A stretch of 64,000 nt of DNA, taken from Syncephalis fuscata. Taxonomy: Eukaryota; Zoopagomycota; Zoopagomycetes; Zoopagales; Piptocephalidaceae. The stretch covers positions 1 through 64,000 of the forward strand of contig JAHLTZ010000027.1 of NCBI GenBank assembly GCA_025786725.1, given 5' to 3'. Position 1 is the first letter of the stretch. Each line of letters opens with the position of its first letter. Positions 28,747-41,001 of this stretch are shown piece after piece. The notes beneath the pieces were generated by a model, which was not told the DNA's origin, searched no databases, and saw only the letters and a program-made list of their open reading frames with translations. The position numbers and the translations under genes were made by a program.

Positions 28747-29870
28747 CGTACTATTATAAATAATCAGCCGACTTATGTTTTTTAAATAGCTAATAAAAAA
28801 TAAATAGTTTTTGCTGTATTTGATTACTCGGTTTATCCATGAATGGTTGTTGATAGTATTGTGAATATAACAAAATAGATTATAGTTAACAAGTTAGCCA
28901 GTCTACCAATCTTAAATAACCTATTTACTACTCATTAATAAATCTACAAAGCACAGCCAAATACAAGACCAGACAAACGGGATATTTTTGATTTGAATGT
29001 AAGTATAACTGCGCTAGTACATTTAAACTAAATAGGGCTTGACTGGTTAGCATTAATGCGGCAGCTACAGCACTTCTGGGACGAATAAGAAATGAAAGAT
29101 GATTTACAAGATTGTTGGTTAATTAGCACAGGCACATCCAAATCGATATGGGTTTTTATTGATGGACGCTGTATCCAAATGGCATTTAAAGCATCATTTA
29201 TTTGCTATTACCACTTTTTCATCTGCTACAAATGGTATTAAAATACTATTTATGAATCCGTTTCTGCGCTCAGACAGGCCAGTTGTTGGCTTGTTTACAG
29301 AACTATTTGCTAACTACCAGTGTCAATGGGTTTTTGGCTATGTTCTCGTGAGCAAATTTGTAAAAGTGCGATAATGGAATGTAAAGTTAGGCATAATTTT
29401 CAGAACAAAAAAACAACGCAAGCTGCATGCACAATTGGTACCATCATAATGCTAAACACTTTCCATGCAAGTCTATAGATGGTGCAAAATGTTTCTAAAT
29501 CCATTATATTGTTTTAATAAGGCTTATAATAATAGTTTAAATTCTGGCTATTCTAAACCAATGCATTTATTAAATATACGACAAAAGCAATATACATTTA
29601 CATTTAGAATGCTATTCTATGTAGCTTATGTAGGCGAATATGCATTCCAAGTGTAGCACTATTTGCATACAATAACATATGTTACATATAAACCTACTAG
29701 CTACCAATTATTCGATATTGTATGAAGACCAATATAAAAGACCTGTGCCACAAAGCTAGTTTGTATATGCTTGCGACTTTGCATGAAGCTATATGGCTAT
29801 TTACTATATAATAATACACTTCAAATCCACTGAGAATATAGCCTTGTTACTTTCTATTCTGAATTTCAGC
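28747..29870. other. intergenic between receptor copies 1 and 2
   Basis: No supported gene. The last 150 bp resemble the promoter side of copy 1 (CAAAGCTAGTTTGTAT, ATGAAGCTAT, TTTACTATATAATAATAC), so the duplication included upstream DNA. Short frames at 29159-29374 and 29465-29656 are unassigned. Confidence 0.55.
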
Positions 29871-31728
29871 ATGTTATTTTCAAAATACCAACAATTGGTG
29901 TTATTGTTATTTATTTGTATATCAATACAAATCAACTATGTTCGTGCAAAAATCACTCTTTTCAATGGTACCAAAGAGCTAGTATCTTATCACTTAACTG
30001 ATCTATACCTTCATCCCGAGTCTCAGCACGATCATTATGAAGGGATTGTAGTTGTCTGGACACACCCTATATATACAGAACCAAGCATAAAATGCTCTTT
30101 TCCGCCAGTTAATCACCGACCCAGCAATTCAAAATATTATTAATAATGCATCTAAATATCCTGACTTTGCACTAGTCATAGGTTATTATTATCGTTTACT
30201 GAGTTACTGTAAACCGAAGAGCGAGTAAGTGTTTATATTATAATAGATAGACATGTGCTAACTGTATTTAGATCAATCAAGCAGCAAATGGATTGATTCA
30301 GCAATCATCACGTATAGGACTTCCACCATTCAAGCTTCTTATTCTATCCTCATATGGTCACCACATTTTTATTTAGGTTACAATTGTGTTGCGTATTATT
30401 TTGATAAGTTACAGAATAGATTTTGAGTATCAAGCTCAATTAGAACAGTAGTAATGAAAACATTCAATTATAATATACCATGGGAAATATCTAAAAACTA
30501 TACAAAACTTCATTATACTGCTGAACAAGGTGAATTATATAAAATGCCTGCTATATCAATACTAAACTGTTAGTAGAACCCAATCCATGGAATGAGATAT
30601 TCTTTTCACACACATATATTGTCTACAAATGGACATATTTTGCCATAGTAAGTAATATAATTAAACACGTGTATAATTCTAACTGTATTGCTACAGGTGT
30701 TGGGTGTTTTGTTGTATGCATGTATTCGTACTATAATGCTAGCAAGATTTAAGCTGTTGAAACGGAATCTGCTTTGATCGCATTTGTTATCAGTATTATA
30801 TACTGTATTTGTAAGTAGATTCAATCTATTTTAAAATATACAACTAATGATTATATACTAGTTTTCCTTATACATCTGACTGCTCTACAAACAAGCTATT
30901 TACTATTTATTTCTTTAAGAATTTATACTTTTTTATCCACATTGCCTTTTGATATAACACTTTTGCATTGGTATGTTATTGTTAAGTTGGTTATATGATG
31001 TTTATGTTTAATTTTAGGTCATTCATTGGCAAAAAACTATTTTCAAAAAAAGCAATGATACCTATTTGGCTTGTTATTATTATTGATACCACAGTAAACA
31101 TTATGCGAATTGTAAGCTTAATAGGATTCACTTATTGGAAAAAAAATGATCATATTTTATCACTATTCGACACTTTTTTCAGTGAACTTATGCATACTGT
31201 GTTGTCATGGGTTACTATCGTAACATTATGTGCACTTTGTAAGTTAACATAAACTAAATATTTAGTTTAAACTAACGTATATTGAATAGTGTTATGGCTT
31301 GGATTTATAGCTTATAAGCTTAGAAAACATCCTGATGATCATCGCAAGTTTATACAGGTAAAGTATCTACTAGCTTTATTTTATTGATTTGCAATACTTA
31401 CCTATTGCACTAGTTGGCATGTCTTACTTTAATAGCGATTTTTACATATATACTATTTCCAATTTATTATATCAAATACTTTGATATTTTCTATACTTTA
31501 ACATCTGATGAAGTATTTAAAACAGATTTTATGTTTAATACAGCTTATACGATCCGTGCACTTGTATTCTTATCAATTTTTGGTATAAAACGGCCACACC
31601 CGCCAAAGTTAACTGAACTAAAGATACGAGAACCACTTGGTGGAATGACAGCCGTTGGATGCGATGCAAATGGAAAGGAAAGCGCCAATACAACAACAGC
31701 GAATTTACAATGTTACAAATGTGATTAA
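29871..31728 (+). pseudogene. receptor-family copy 2, decayed
   Basis: It starts with the same signal peptide region (MLFSKYQQLVLLLF) and keeps the copy 1 exon order, including the last exon (31414-31728 region, KIREPLGGMTAVG). The luminal exon has a 2-base loss near 30113-30119 compared with copy 1, followed by in-frame stops. Further one-base losses occur near 30380 and at 30773-30775, and the 30370-30480 stretch is badly scrambled. The 3' half (about 30550-31690) is nearly identical to copy 3, except for a diverged patch around 31110-31200. The number and kind of lesions go beyond the isolated breaks elsewhere, so I call it a pseudogene. Confidence 0.75.
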
Positions 31729-32124
31729 GCACCAAGTATTGGTGTAAATAATCAATCAAATTATATCATTTAGATGCAAATAATAAAAAATAAAAAATAA
31801 ATAGCTATTGCTGTTTGTAATTACCGATATCTTTATTCAGCATTTGATTAGCTAATTACGTACCGATGTTCATTAATAATATTGTAAATGTAATGAATAT
31901 GAGCTATTAACACGTTTAACATTATGCTTTATGTATAAAGTGCAGTTAACATGCTAGTCAGTTTATTGATAGCAATAATATAACGTTTTACAAATATTGT
32001 TGCACTAGCTTTGGATGATAGTAGTTTCAGCAATATGTAGTTTAAATTTCCCTTTTAATTAAACAAATTTCTGTAATTAAATAGCAGCATTCTCGATGAC
32101 TGCTTAATTATTAAAATCGTGTGA
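31729..32124. other. intergenic
   Basis: AT-rich; no gene seen. It is the 3' side of both receptor copy 2 and the convergent DOCK gene. Confidence 0.6.
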
Positions 32125-35100
32125 CTAAACACTGGCCTGTGTTTTCTTGCGACGAATTGTCCATCGGCGTGTTGATGGTTTACGCGCAGGTGCTGCCACA
32201 GGTGGCGGTGGCTTTTCCGGCAATGTTTGAGGCTGGTCAGCACTTTCACGACTGCCAGTAGATGATGTGGATAATCGTTTCCACGCAGTAGCAATTCGAC
32301 TACTTGTACTACCATTCTAATAATACACAAAACGTTATTTGCAATTCTATTAATCTAATTGGTTAATAAAACTTACCTCATTAGCCGAATTTGACATTGA
32401 TAGCGGTAGAGTAGGTGTAGAGGTGCCAGCATCACTATTAGTTTCTACTCCTCCACTACCACCTGCTGCTGCTGCTGCTGCCGTTGCTGCGGCTACTGCT
32501 GCGTAGCGGCTGCGGCAATCTCCTCCGCTTCAGAAATAGCACCGCCAGTAGGACGTATTGACTGACGATGAACACCAGGCAATGCACGTATCATGGGAGT
32601 GAAGGACGACGTCCACCTGGTGACAATGGAGCCGGACTTGGTGGTGGCACATAGCATAATACACGTTTGTTTTGTAAACGTTCAATTTCTTCGGCAAAGT
32701 TAATACGGAAGACTATAATTATTATGTTAGGTAATTGATTGTATTATTGCACACTTTACTTACATTGTAATAGATTTTCATGAAGTGGCACCATTTCTTG
32801 TGGCACAATGCGACCATGAATATCCAAACAACGACTAATGATTTCAGCCTATAATAAATTATAATTAATATTTAATTGTAGAAACAGTAGCTATTACTCT
32901 TAATCTTTCCTACCTGTTCTACGACTGCGTCGTCCAATTCACGAATATGAGAAGTTTTATCTGTATTTGCACGCAAATACATTTCATTCTTAAGGAATGC
33001 TTGCTTATATAGTTTAACACCACCATTAACTGGTGCATTCACTGCACCATTAAGCGACATTGTAAATGGATTGCAGCTAACGCGACCTGATCCTACGAAA
33101 ACAAGATAGCGTTTTTCCAATGCCAGTAATTCACGATTCTTGGCTCGCATAGCAACAACAGCATTTTCAATTGGTGACAATTCGGTAAGCGATGTCGATA
33201 CAACCTCGGCACGTCGAAGCATTGAAGGGAATGGATGTTCGGTGATAAGTACAGTCTTTTCCGTCCATAGTTCAAGGAATTCATTGCTTGTTTGCGTTTC
33301 ACTTGTAGCAACTTGTGATTCAGAAGGCAGTGCTAAATATAAAATTAGCATATTATTTAATAAATACTATTTACTACTTACCATCTATACCGAGTGGTGA
33401 ATCTAATTCAGCAATGGCCGCCATCATTGCTAGACTTGTGGGCGTTGCAGCTAGCGATATTGGTGGCATTGCTACTACTGCTTCACGTTTAAATGGACGT
33501 GAGAAGCTAAAGGTCATCACGTCATTGTGTTCGTAGTAAGCGCGAATAGCTGCTGGTACTAAATCGCCCTTAGCAAATACCGGTCGTGTACGATCAGGTT
33601 CTGGATGTACACTGGTGATTTGTACATATTGCAAATCGCCATTAATAATACGTTCATCGGGTGGTGCACTTGATTTCAATAGACGGGCCGCTGGATATTT
33701 GTTCTGAATGCGTTCGCAAAACGCACCAATCTTCTCCCATTCAAGGCCGCGATAAATGTACTGTTTATTACGCAGACCCGATGGGAAGGTTTTACCGTAA
33801 AAGCCAACGCGGAAATATTCGCTAAAGTAGCGTTCCTTATTAACAATATCCTCGTGAAGAGCTGCCTGCTGTCGTAGCATATCACTAAGTCGTGGATAAT
33901 CAAAAACTGTGTGTTCATAATGATATGCTAATTCACGGCACAGTTCAATAGCAAGCTCCCATGCTTGTCCAGCGGTAAAGTATTCTAATACTTGTAAGTA
34001 TAGCTGCTCTTTACGTTCAAATGCACTTTGTGCTGGTAATTGTAGCGCAGCAATAGCATCAACACGTTTTGTAAGCGACCATTCGAGTAAATCGGCGTGT
34101 AGCTTTAATGTAAGGCCAGCTTCAACCAGATTTTGATTACGTGCTTGTACACCAACCAATTGATGAACATACTTGACATAGATTTCATCTTGATCGATGT
34201 TCTTTACAAAGCGTAGCAATTTAAGCGTACCAACAATACGTTCATCTTCAAACTCGTCACCATTAGGCATGAACGAACGTGGAAGAGTAGTTCCAGGAAT
34301 CGACTAACATTGCCAAGAAATTCTTCAGCTTGTTGCATTAAATAATTGGATACTTGAGCTGAGACAAATTGCTGACGTAAATCGGCAATAAGCCATTGTC
34401 GTGTTTCCTCAGCGCCTGGTCGTTGCCAAACAGCTAGTTTATCAAGCGTATCCATACATTCAACTTCAGTTCGCTTCAGATTGCCGTAAATCGCATGTTC
34501 AGAATAACAAATACTAAACAGTACATTACAAGCACATTCACGCAGTACACGGCTTGTTGATAGACCAAGACTAAGAACCGGTCCAAGAAAACGCTGTGTA
34601 AATCGTACTTGATAGCCGCCAGTCCGTTGTCCACTATGTTCCCAACCAATAGATGACCAAGTTTCACGTAGTAATTGTGCGCCTAATACGCGCATATCAT
34701 CTCCGGCTAAACAGTCGGCCACCATGCGTTGTTGTGCCGTTAAATGGTCGAGTTGTAATTGTGGACAAGACAGTAGTCGAAGTAATACACGGAAGAACGC
34801 ACCCCATAAAGGCTGACGGAACTTATCAGCATTTAATGGCGGTGGTACGAATGCATCCATCAAGAGTAAAGCAATAGGCTGAAGTATGGTCATACTATTA
34901 CGACACACAACGACTGATGCATTGAACCAATTCTTTGGAAATACCGTCTCAGTAAGCATTGCTTCAAGCATTTCAAATAGACGCATTAAGAACACAACTG
35001 TTGGTTCTTCTCCTTCTATATGCAGCATACCTCTTAAGTAGCCAAGTAATTGATCTGATGTAGGTAATTCAAAGACAGCTAGAGCAGCGGTTGCCAATTC

Positions 35101-38100
35101 ACCCACGCCAGATAATACAGAAGAGGGTACAGTTGCCAAGTCGACTTCAGATTCACCGGCAATATCGCTAAGTGTTTCGTCAAATACATTGACCATTGAT
35201 ACTTTAGCAACACTGGGTATCTCCATATTCACAAGCTGTTCAAATAGCACTGTTAACTTGGGTAGAATAGTCAATACTGCAGTGATAGCATCGCCTAAAC
35301 TTGCTGTCTCAATGTCAGCATAGCCATTGATGCTTGCTGTCGTCTGGCCAAACTCGGTTTTAGCTGCTAATTTTGCCGTTAAAAAGCCATCAGTGGTCAG
35401 TGGACGTGTACGCCGATTACGCAATGCATCACGTAGCCGATCAGCAAGTCGAACAAGAATAGTAAGTGCTGTGCGTGCTGTTTCACGCCATTTTAGTTGT
35501 TTACTATCTGCTGAAGTCGGTGGCGATTCTAGCGTTTCCGATAGCCAACGAACAACGGCCTTTGTGATAATTGGACGTGCTCTACCATGATCCATTAGCG
35601 GTCCTTCAAGTAGTTCACCAACAGCACGTAGTCTTAGTCCACCTGTGGCAAATGAACGACGACCAACAGCATCAATAAATTCAACAGCCAATTGGGCAAC
35701 TTCTTCTGCACCAAGACAGCCCATTAATTCGGGTCCAAATGCACGATGGACACTACGTGCTGCAATGGTCTGTGCACCGATAACTGATTGCGGCTCAGTA
35801 ACACGCATTAAGCGAGTTAGTTCGGCAAATAGACCACGTAGCTCACTTAGGAATTCCTCTTCATGATGACTCTGTTCAGTATGTGACACTTGACGTTCAA
35901 GTTCATTAATGCGCTGAATAGCTCGACTACGCATAGCAAAGCCAATAAGTTCACTCCACACTTTGAGTGCAGAGCGGAAGGTGACTGCATGCTCAGGATT
36001 GCATGGATCATCGACAAATCGACGTAGTGTACCCAATAAATCACGCCATGCTTGTTCAGATCGCATATGACGGGCCAGATACACGGAAACGACCGGTTGG
36101 AAATTGTTGAATCGTCGATCGTTAACAATACCAAGCACGCGAATAATGGCCGTCACTGTTTGTGTGCTTACTTGACGAGCCGAATCGGCAGCGTGTAAAT
36201 CACGATACCAAGTACAGCCGAGTATTTCACAAAGTGCATCAAATACATCTTGTAAAAACTTAACGACTTCCATTTCATCGACAAATGCAAATTGATGCAG
36301 TATTGTTGTTAGATCACTGCGTCGATTACGTACTAATGTCTTCCATCGTAGTAGATTAATAAGTGCCGGTGCCTGTGAGTAATGTGTTGAACATAACAGT
36401 GATCGTACTACAAATGTATCCTTTAATGGCTGTGGCTTTGGCCCAGCCGCCGCCGCTGCCGGTGAGCTGGTTGTGCTTGCGGTAAGTCCACCCATAGTTG
36501 GTGATCCAAGTGGTGCATCCAGCGTAACAACACCATTGGGCATACCAAGTGAATCGGTGGCACTTTCATTGACAGATAGAACGAGTGCACCTTCACCAGA
36601 TACAACAGGTGCAATTAAACAGCGTAGATATACAACTGGACGTACAATACGTGCATCCCATCTGAATAAACTTAATTGACGTTCTCCATCTTTAAGTGCA
36701 CACCCATCGCCACCAACTAGGGGCAATACACCAAATGCAAATTGCTTCTCATCATTAATATCTGCACTGGCTCCACTATTGCCGCCACCAATAATACCGC
36801 CACTATTATTATTATTGCCGCCACCACTGCCACCAATAATGCCGCCACTATTGCTTGATGCACTAGTATTAACATGGCGGAATGAAAAGAATAAATGAGC
36901 ATCTTCAAATTGACCTTTGGGTATATCAAGCCTAAATGCTTCTTCCCAAACTGGTGCATTACAATGATGAAGCACTAGACTATTGAATGCAGTCGTTGTA
37001 GGTACATCGCCACTGGCTCGAGCAAGTACACCGCTAAGTACACGGCCGTCGGCATTACTTCGAACTTCAACACGGCATTCCACGCTACGTACTTGTCGTT
37101 TAAGTCCTTGGGTGAATTCACCGCCCACCAATCGAATGTATAAATGATTACGCGACATACCAGGTACCACGACATCTGGAAAGCCAAGACGAAGTGAACG
37201 TGATGCATCCAGTAGCCAGTTAGGATGAGCGCGGAATACTGCATTAGTATCGCCACGGAATAAACGCATACTAATACAGACGGCCTCAGCCTTGGGTGTA
37301 CGTGTGTAATCACTGGTTTGTCGCGCAATAAGTGCACGGTGTAATTCGGCAAAGCCAAGTTCAGCTGTTGGTACATAAATCGACATAATGTGTTCGCCGA
37401 CTTCTAATTCACCACGATCAGCCATTGCTGTGATATCTTGACCACGTAGTGCATCTCTTAGTGGCAATACGGCCACACCAATTGGTCGACGAATATCTGG
37501 CATTGATTTTGGATCTTGTGTATTTGTATCAACTAGATTGGACGATACTTTACGGCCATGGTGTTTACCAACAGATACGGCACCTCCTAGAATACCGCCA
37601 CCGCCACTATCTTTACTAGAATCACCAGCACCGAGCATCATATGGCCACGGCGCACCACACGACACACTAGGTATAGATCTTCTTCAGTCAATTCACGCT
37701 CAGTCAATTCTAGAAATACTGTGCGTAGTCGACCAATCTTGTCGTGGTCGGCAGCAACGCCATTCTCAGTCAATTCACAAAGATAACATTCGGTCAATTG
37801 ACGATCACCACGGTAATCATAGATCCAAAAGTACAATTCTACATGTTCACCTGCAGAACAAACGCTGGCTACAAATGCATTTAGATCAAGCGAAAGATGG
37901 TAAAAGGTCTGTGATTCAACTGGCATATCCCAGGCTGTTGTACGACGCGTTGCTTTAACTGCTGGTCCTCTAGCAGCTACAGTGGATAGTTGGTTGCTAT
38001 TAGATCCATGGCCGCTATGACTGGCATTACCAGTTGGTGATAATAGCGCTTCTCCTGATGGATTGCCATTGTTGTTACCTCCACTAGCAGTAGCTGATGA

Positions 38101-39714
38101 ATTAATTAAATTAATCGATTTAGGACGTAGGTTGCAACAAGTAAGTCGCAGATGTTCACGGTATAGTGCAACAACTTGTCCAAGTTGTCCAACGACATCA
38201 CCATCCGATTCACGGGCTGTTTGATCAAGTCCTTGTAGATTATTGCCATAGGCTACTAACTGAACCAGATGTTGACGTAGACGATGTAGACCATCCTGTG
38301 GTAATGCTTGAGCAATCAGTTGTCGACGGCCATGCAATACCTCAAACATTAGATCGCGTAATAATGCAAATAAAGAGTATCTTTGCTGACGTAGATATGT
38401 ATGTAAAAGTGAACACCATTCACGAAGTACTTGAGCCATGGCGTCGACCAGCGGTTCACGTCGGCCCATAACACTTACATCTCGTGGAATAGCTGGTACT
38501 GCTGGTAAAGCAACATGGTTTGGTCGAATACTAGTTGCTTGAAAGCTCATTGACCTTGCCTTGTGCAGCTTTTTCGGCTTTGTTGGCGTATTTCGAAATG
38601 AAGTCGATCGCTGCATAGTATACTCATTACTGATATCCGGCAGTGGATACGCGGCTACTTCATGTCCTGTACCAGGCCGACTCACCGATGCAGCTGCTTG
38701 ATTGAACAGTGATTCAATTGGATTTTGAATACCTTCAGGTGTCAATACACCTTTAGTTAAGTCATTCATATTATCTGGATTAATAGGTTGCCATGTATGA
38801 GCTGCTGGATCGTAACTATCACGTAGTGCTACGTGCGATAAAGGAAATATGCCCATACGTGGTGTTGTTTGTAATGGGAATGGCGCTATAACATAGCCAC
38901 GTATCCATTCGCCATTTCGTTCAAATGCAAATATATGATCACCTGCTTCCAATGGTAGCTGATAGACTGCACCTGGATGATTTGTATGTGGATTAGGCAG
39001 AAGAATAGGCTGTGTCAATTCTCCAATAGGTGGTATAACACGGCCATCTGTATTAGTATTTGTATCATTAATACTTGGCTCTAATAGTGTATATTGTGTA
39101 TAGGCAGAAGGAGTAAATGGAAATACGGCAATACCATGTAATAAACGAAGTAATGGTCGCCAGCACTTTGGTTCCTCTTCTTCTTCTCTAGAAGCCAGTA
39201 ATGGTGTTAAAGGAGCTGAAGTAACCGTTGGAGCATTAGTATTAAGTGTGGTATTAAGAAGTGTATTAGTTGTTGTTGTCGCTGTATCAGTATTAGTTTC
39301 CGTATCAACGTTGGCGGTAGTATCAGATATTATAGGTTCCGAAATAGTTGTAGTTACTGTATCAGTATTAACTTCTGATATGATTGAAGTCCTTGCAGAT
39401 AAAACTGAAGCTTTTGTTGATACAATTGAAGTTCTTGTCGATACGGAATCTGTAATGGAAGTAGGCGAATTTGGCGTCTCCAATGCTGATACTGAAAGTG
39501 CAGCCGAATTAAAAGACTCAACTACAGTGTTTGTAATAGGAACAACTGGTGGAGGTATCGACTCAATATCTGCATCGGAACATAAAGAAGCAACATTTGG
39601 ATCGGCCTCTGTGGCTAATGGCGAGTCGGGTTCATCAATTGAAGGGGCAAATGATGGTGAAGGTGGTAAAGCTTCATTGACAATAGAAGCCGCGTCGAAA
39701 TCTTCATCGGCCAT
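32125..39714 (-). CDS. DCK1: DOCK-family Rho-type GEF, Dck1-like
   Basis: Exons on minus: 39714-33382, 33332-32914, 32848-32764, 32712-32377 and 32316-32125. The protein is about 2455 residues once three single-base breaks are bridged (about 34269-34274, 32602-32605, 32500-32506). All intron phases then agree. The N-terminus is a Ser/Thr-rich acidic stretch (1-180), followed by an SH3-like region (about 190-310). A DHR-1/C2 core is near 850-1060 (RNHLYIRLVGGEF), and a long armadillo-like middle follows. DHR-2 begins near 1810 with GDEFEDERIVGTLKLLRFVK, EAGLTLKLHADLLEW, and LSPIENAVVAMRAKNREL. The tail is Pro-rich then basic (TRRWTIRRKK). DHR-2 catalyses nucleotide exchange on Rac/Cdc42-type GTPases, with an ELMO partner in known systems. 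The SH3 domain makes it DOCK-A/Dck1-like, not zizimin-like. Confidence 0.9.
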
Positions 39715-40620
39715 AAGTTGGGTGTTTTCCTATCAAATTACGCACTTTGAATCGATTTACAAAACCTGACCGTCAATGTAACTAAATCATAACAATAACA
39801 ATAATAATTAATTAATACATAATTGTTAATATTGGTGTTAAAATAGCTAAATAGTATTGTCACACTAATATGCCATGCCAACAATTCGCCATCCTTAATC
39901 CATAGCTTTCAAGTCACTTGCAAATACTAGAATCTATATGTACATGCACTCTAATACATTATTGACATACAATCGTGACGTCTGTCAATTCATTTTATGT
40001 ATGCCAAGCCGATAAAGAATAGGATATTCACATCTAATGTAGCACTATAGACAACTTACGGTTTAACTATTAACAGTAAAAGGATGAAGAATAATCCTTT
40101 AAATAAACTGAAAGTGTATTTGACTGTTTCCAGTCGGACAATAGGCAGAATAGAATAGAAAAGCAAGTAGAATAAAATAACAGTAAGAAAGAAGATGAAG
40201 ACGTGTGTGTGTGTGTGTGTGTGTATGGGCCATGCTTTCTTTATCCATATGATTAGAACATAAACGCATGACGTGCCCATCCAATCAATGTAGAGTAAAA
40301 TCAACTTAATCAAAAGCTACTTTTTGATTAAAATTCATTAGACTTCACTGTAATTAACTAAATAATTAAGTAACTAATTAAATAGTTAATTAAATAGTTA
40401 AGTAATTATACTTTTTTCTTTCTTTTCTATCATTACTGCTATCACTATATTAACCTATTGTGTTGTTGTTGTTGGTTTTATTATTGTTTATATACGTATC
40501 TATTGTAGTTCACATTGGTTATTAGTGACCAAGTGTAGTAAGAAGAAAGAAGCAACGAAAGCAATAGAAAGTATATATACACACGCACAGAAAGAGAGAG
40601 AGAACAAAAACTTGTAAGAT
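39715..40620. other. divergent promoter region between DCK1 and BRL1
   Basis: 906 bp without a supported gene. It contains a (GT)11 run at 40203-40224, repeated AATTAAATAGTTAA-type units near 40355-40405 and a purine-rich leader (AGAAAGAGAGAGAGAAC) about 30 bp before the BRL1 start. Confidence 0.65.
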
Positions 40621-40967
40621 ATGGCCAATACGATGGACACCTCGTTAGAAAGACGTGGCCGAGCTGCACCTATGGAATTCGAGTATCAAATGCCACGTAA
40701 GCCTTCAGCGACCTTTAACCAAAGAACCTCCGCCAATACTGGTACATTGTTGTCACGTACATCACTACTTGCTCGTTCCAATACTGGTCCGCCTGACGCT
40801 GCTTCTTTTGCCGCAATGGCTTCAACCACTACTGATGTACCGGCGAGATCAGTACCCACCTTATCAACCACCACCATTACAACAGCATATTATTCTGATC
40901 AAGACGAAAACAATGACGCAGACTATAGCGATACATCGGTAGGTAACAGATGTGAATAATTGTGAAT

Positions 40968-41001
<34 letters not shown>

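Noticed and set aside
38200-39769. Plus-strand frames of 100-173 codons opposite DCK1, for example 39248-39769
   Set aside because: They are shadows of the Ser/Thr/Val-rich coding sequence on the minus strand, with repetitive composition and no independent features.
40203-40224. (GT)11 run as a telomeric or recombination signal
   Set aside because: It is a plain dinucleotide microsatellite in an intergenic region with no other supporting sequence.
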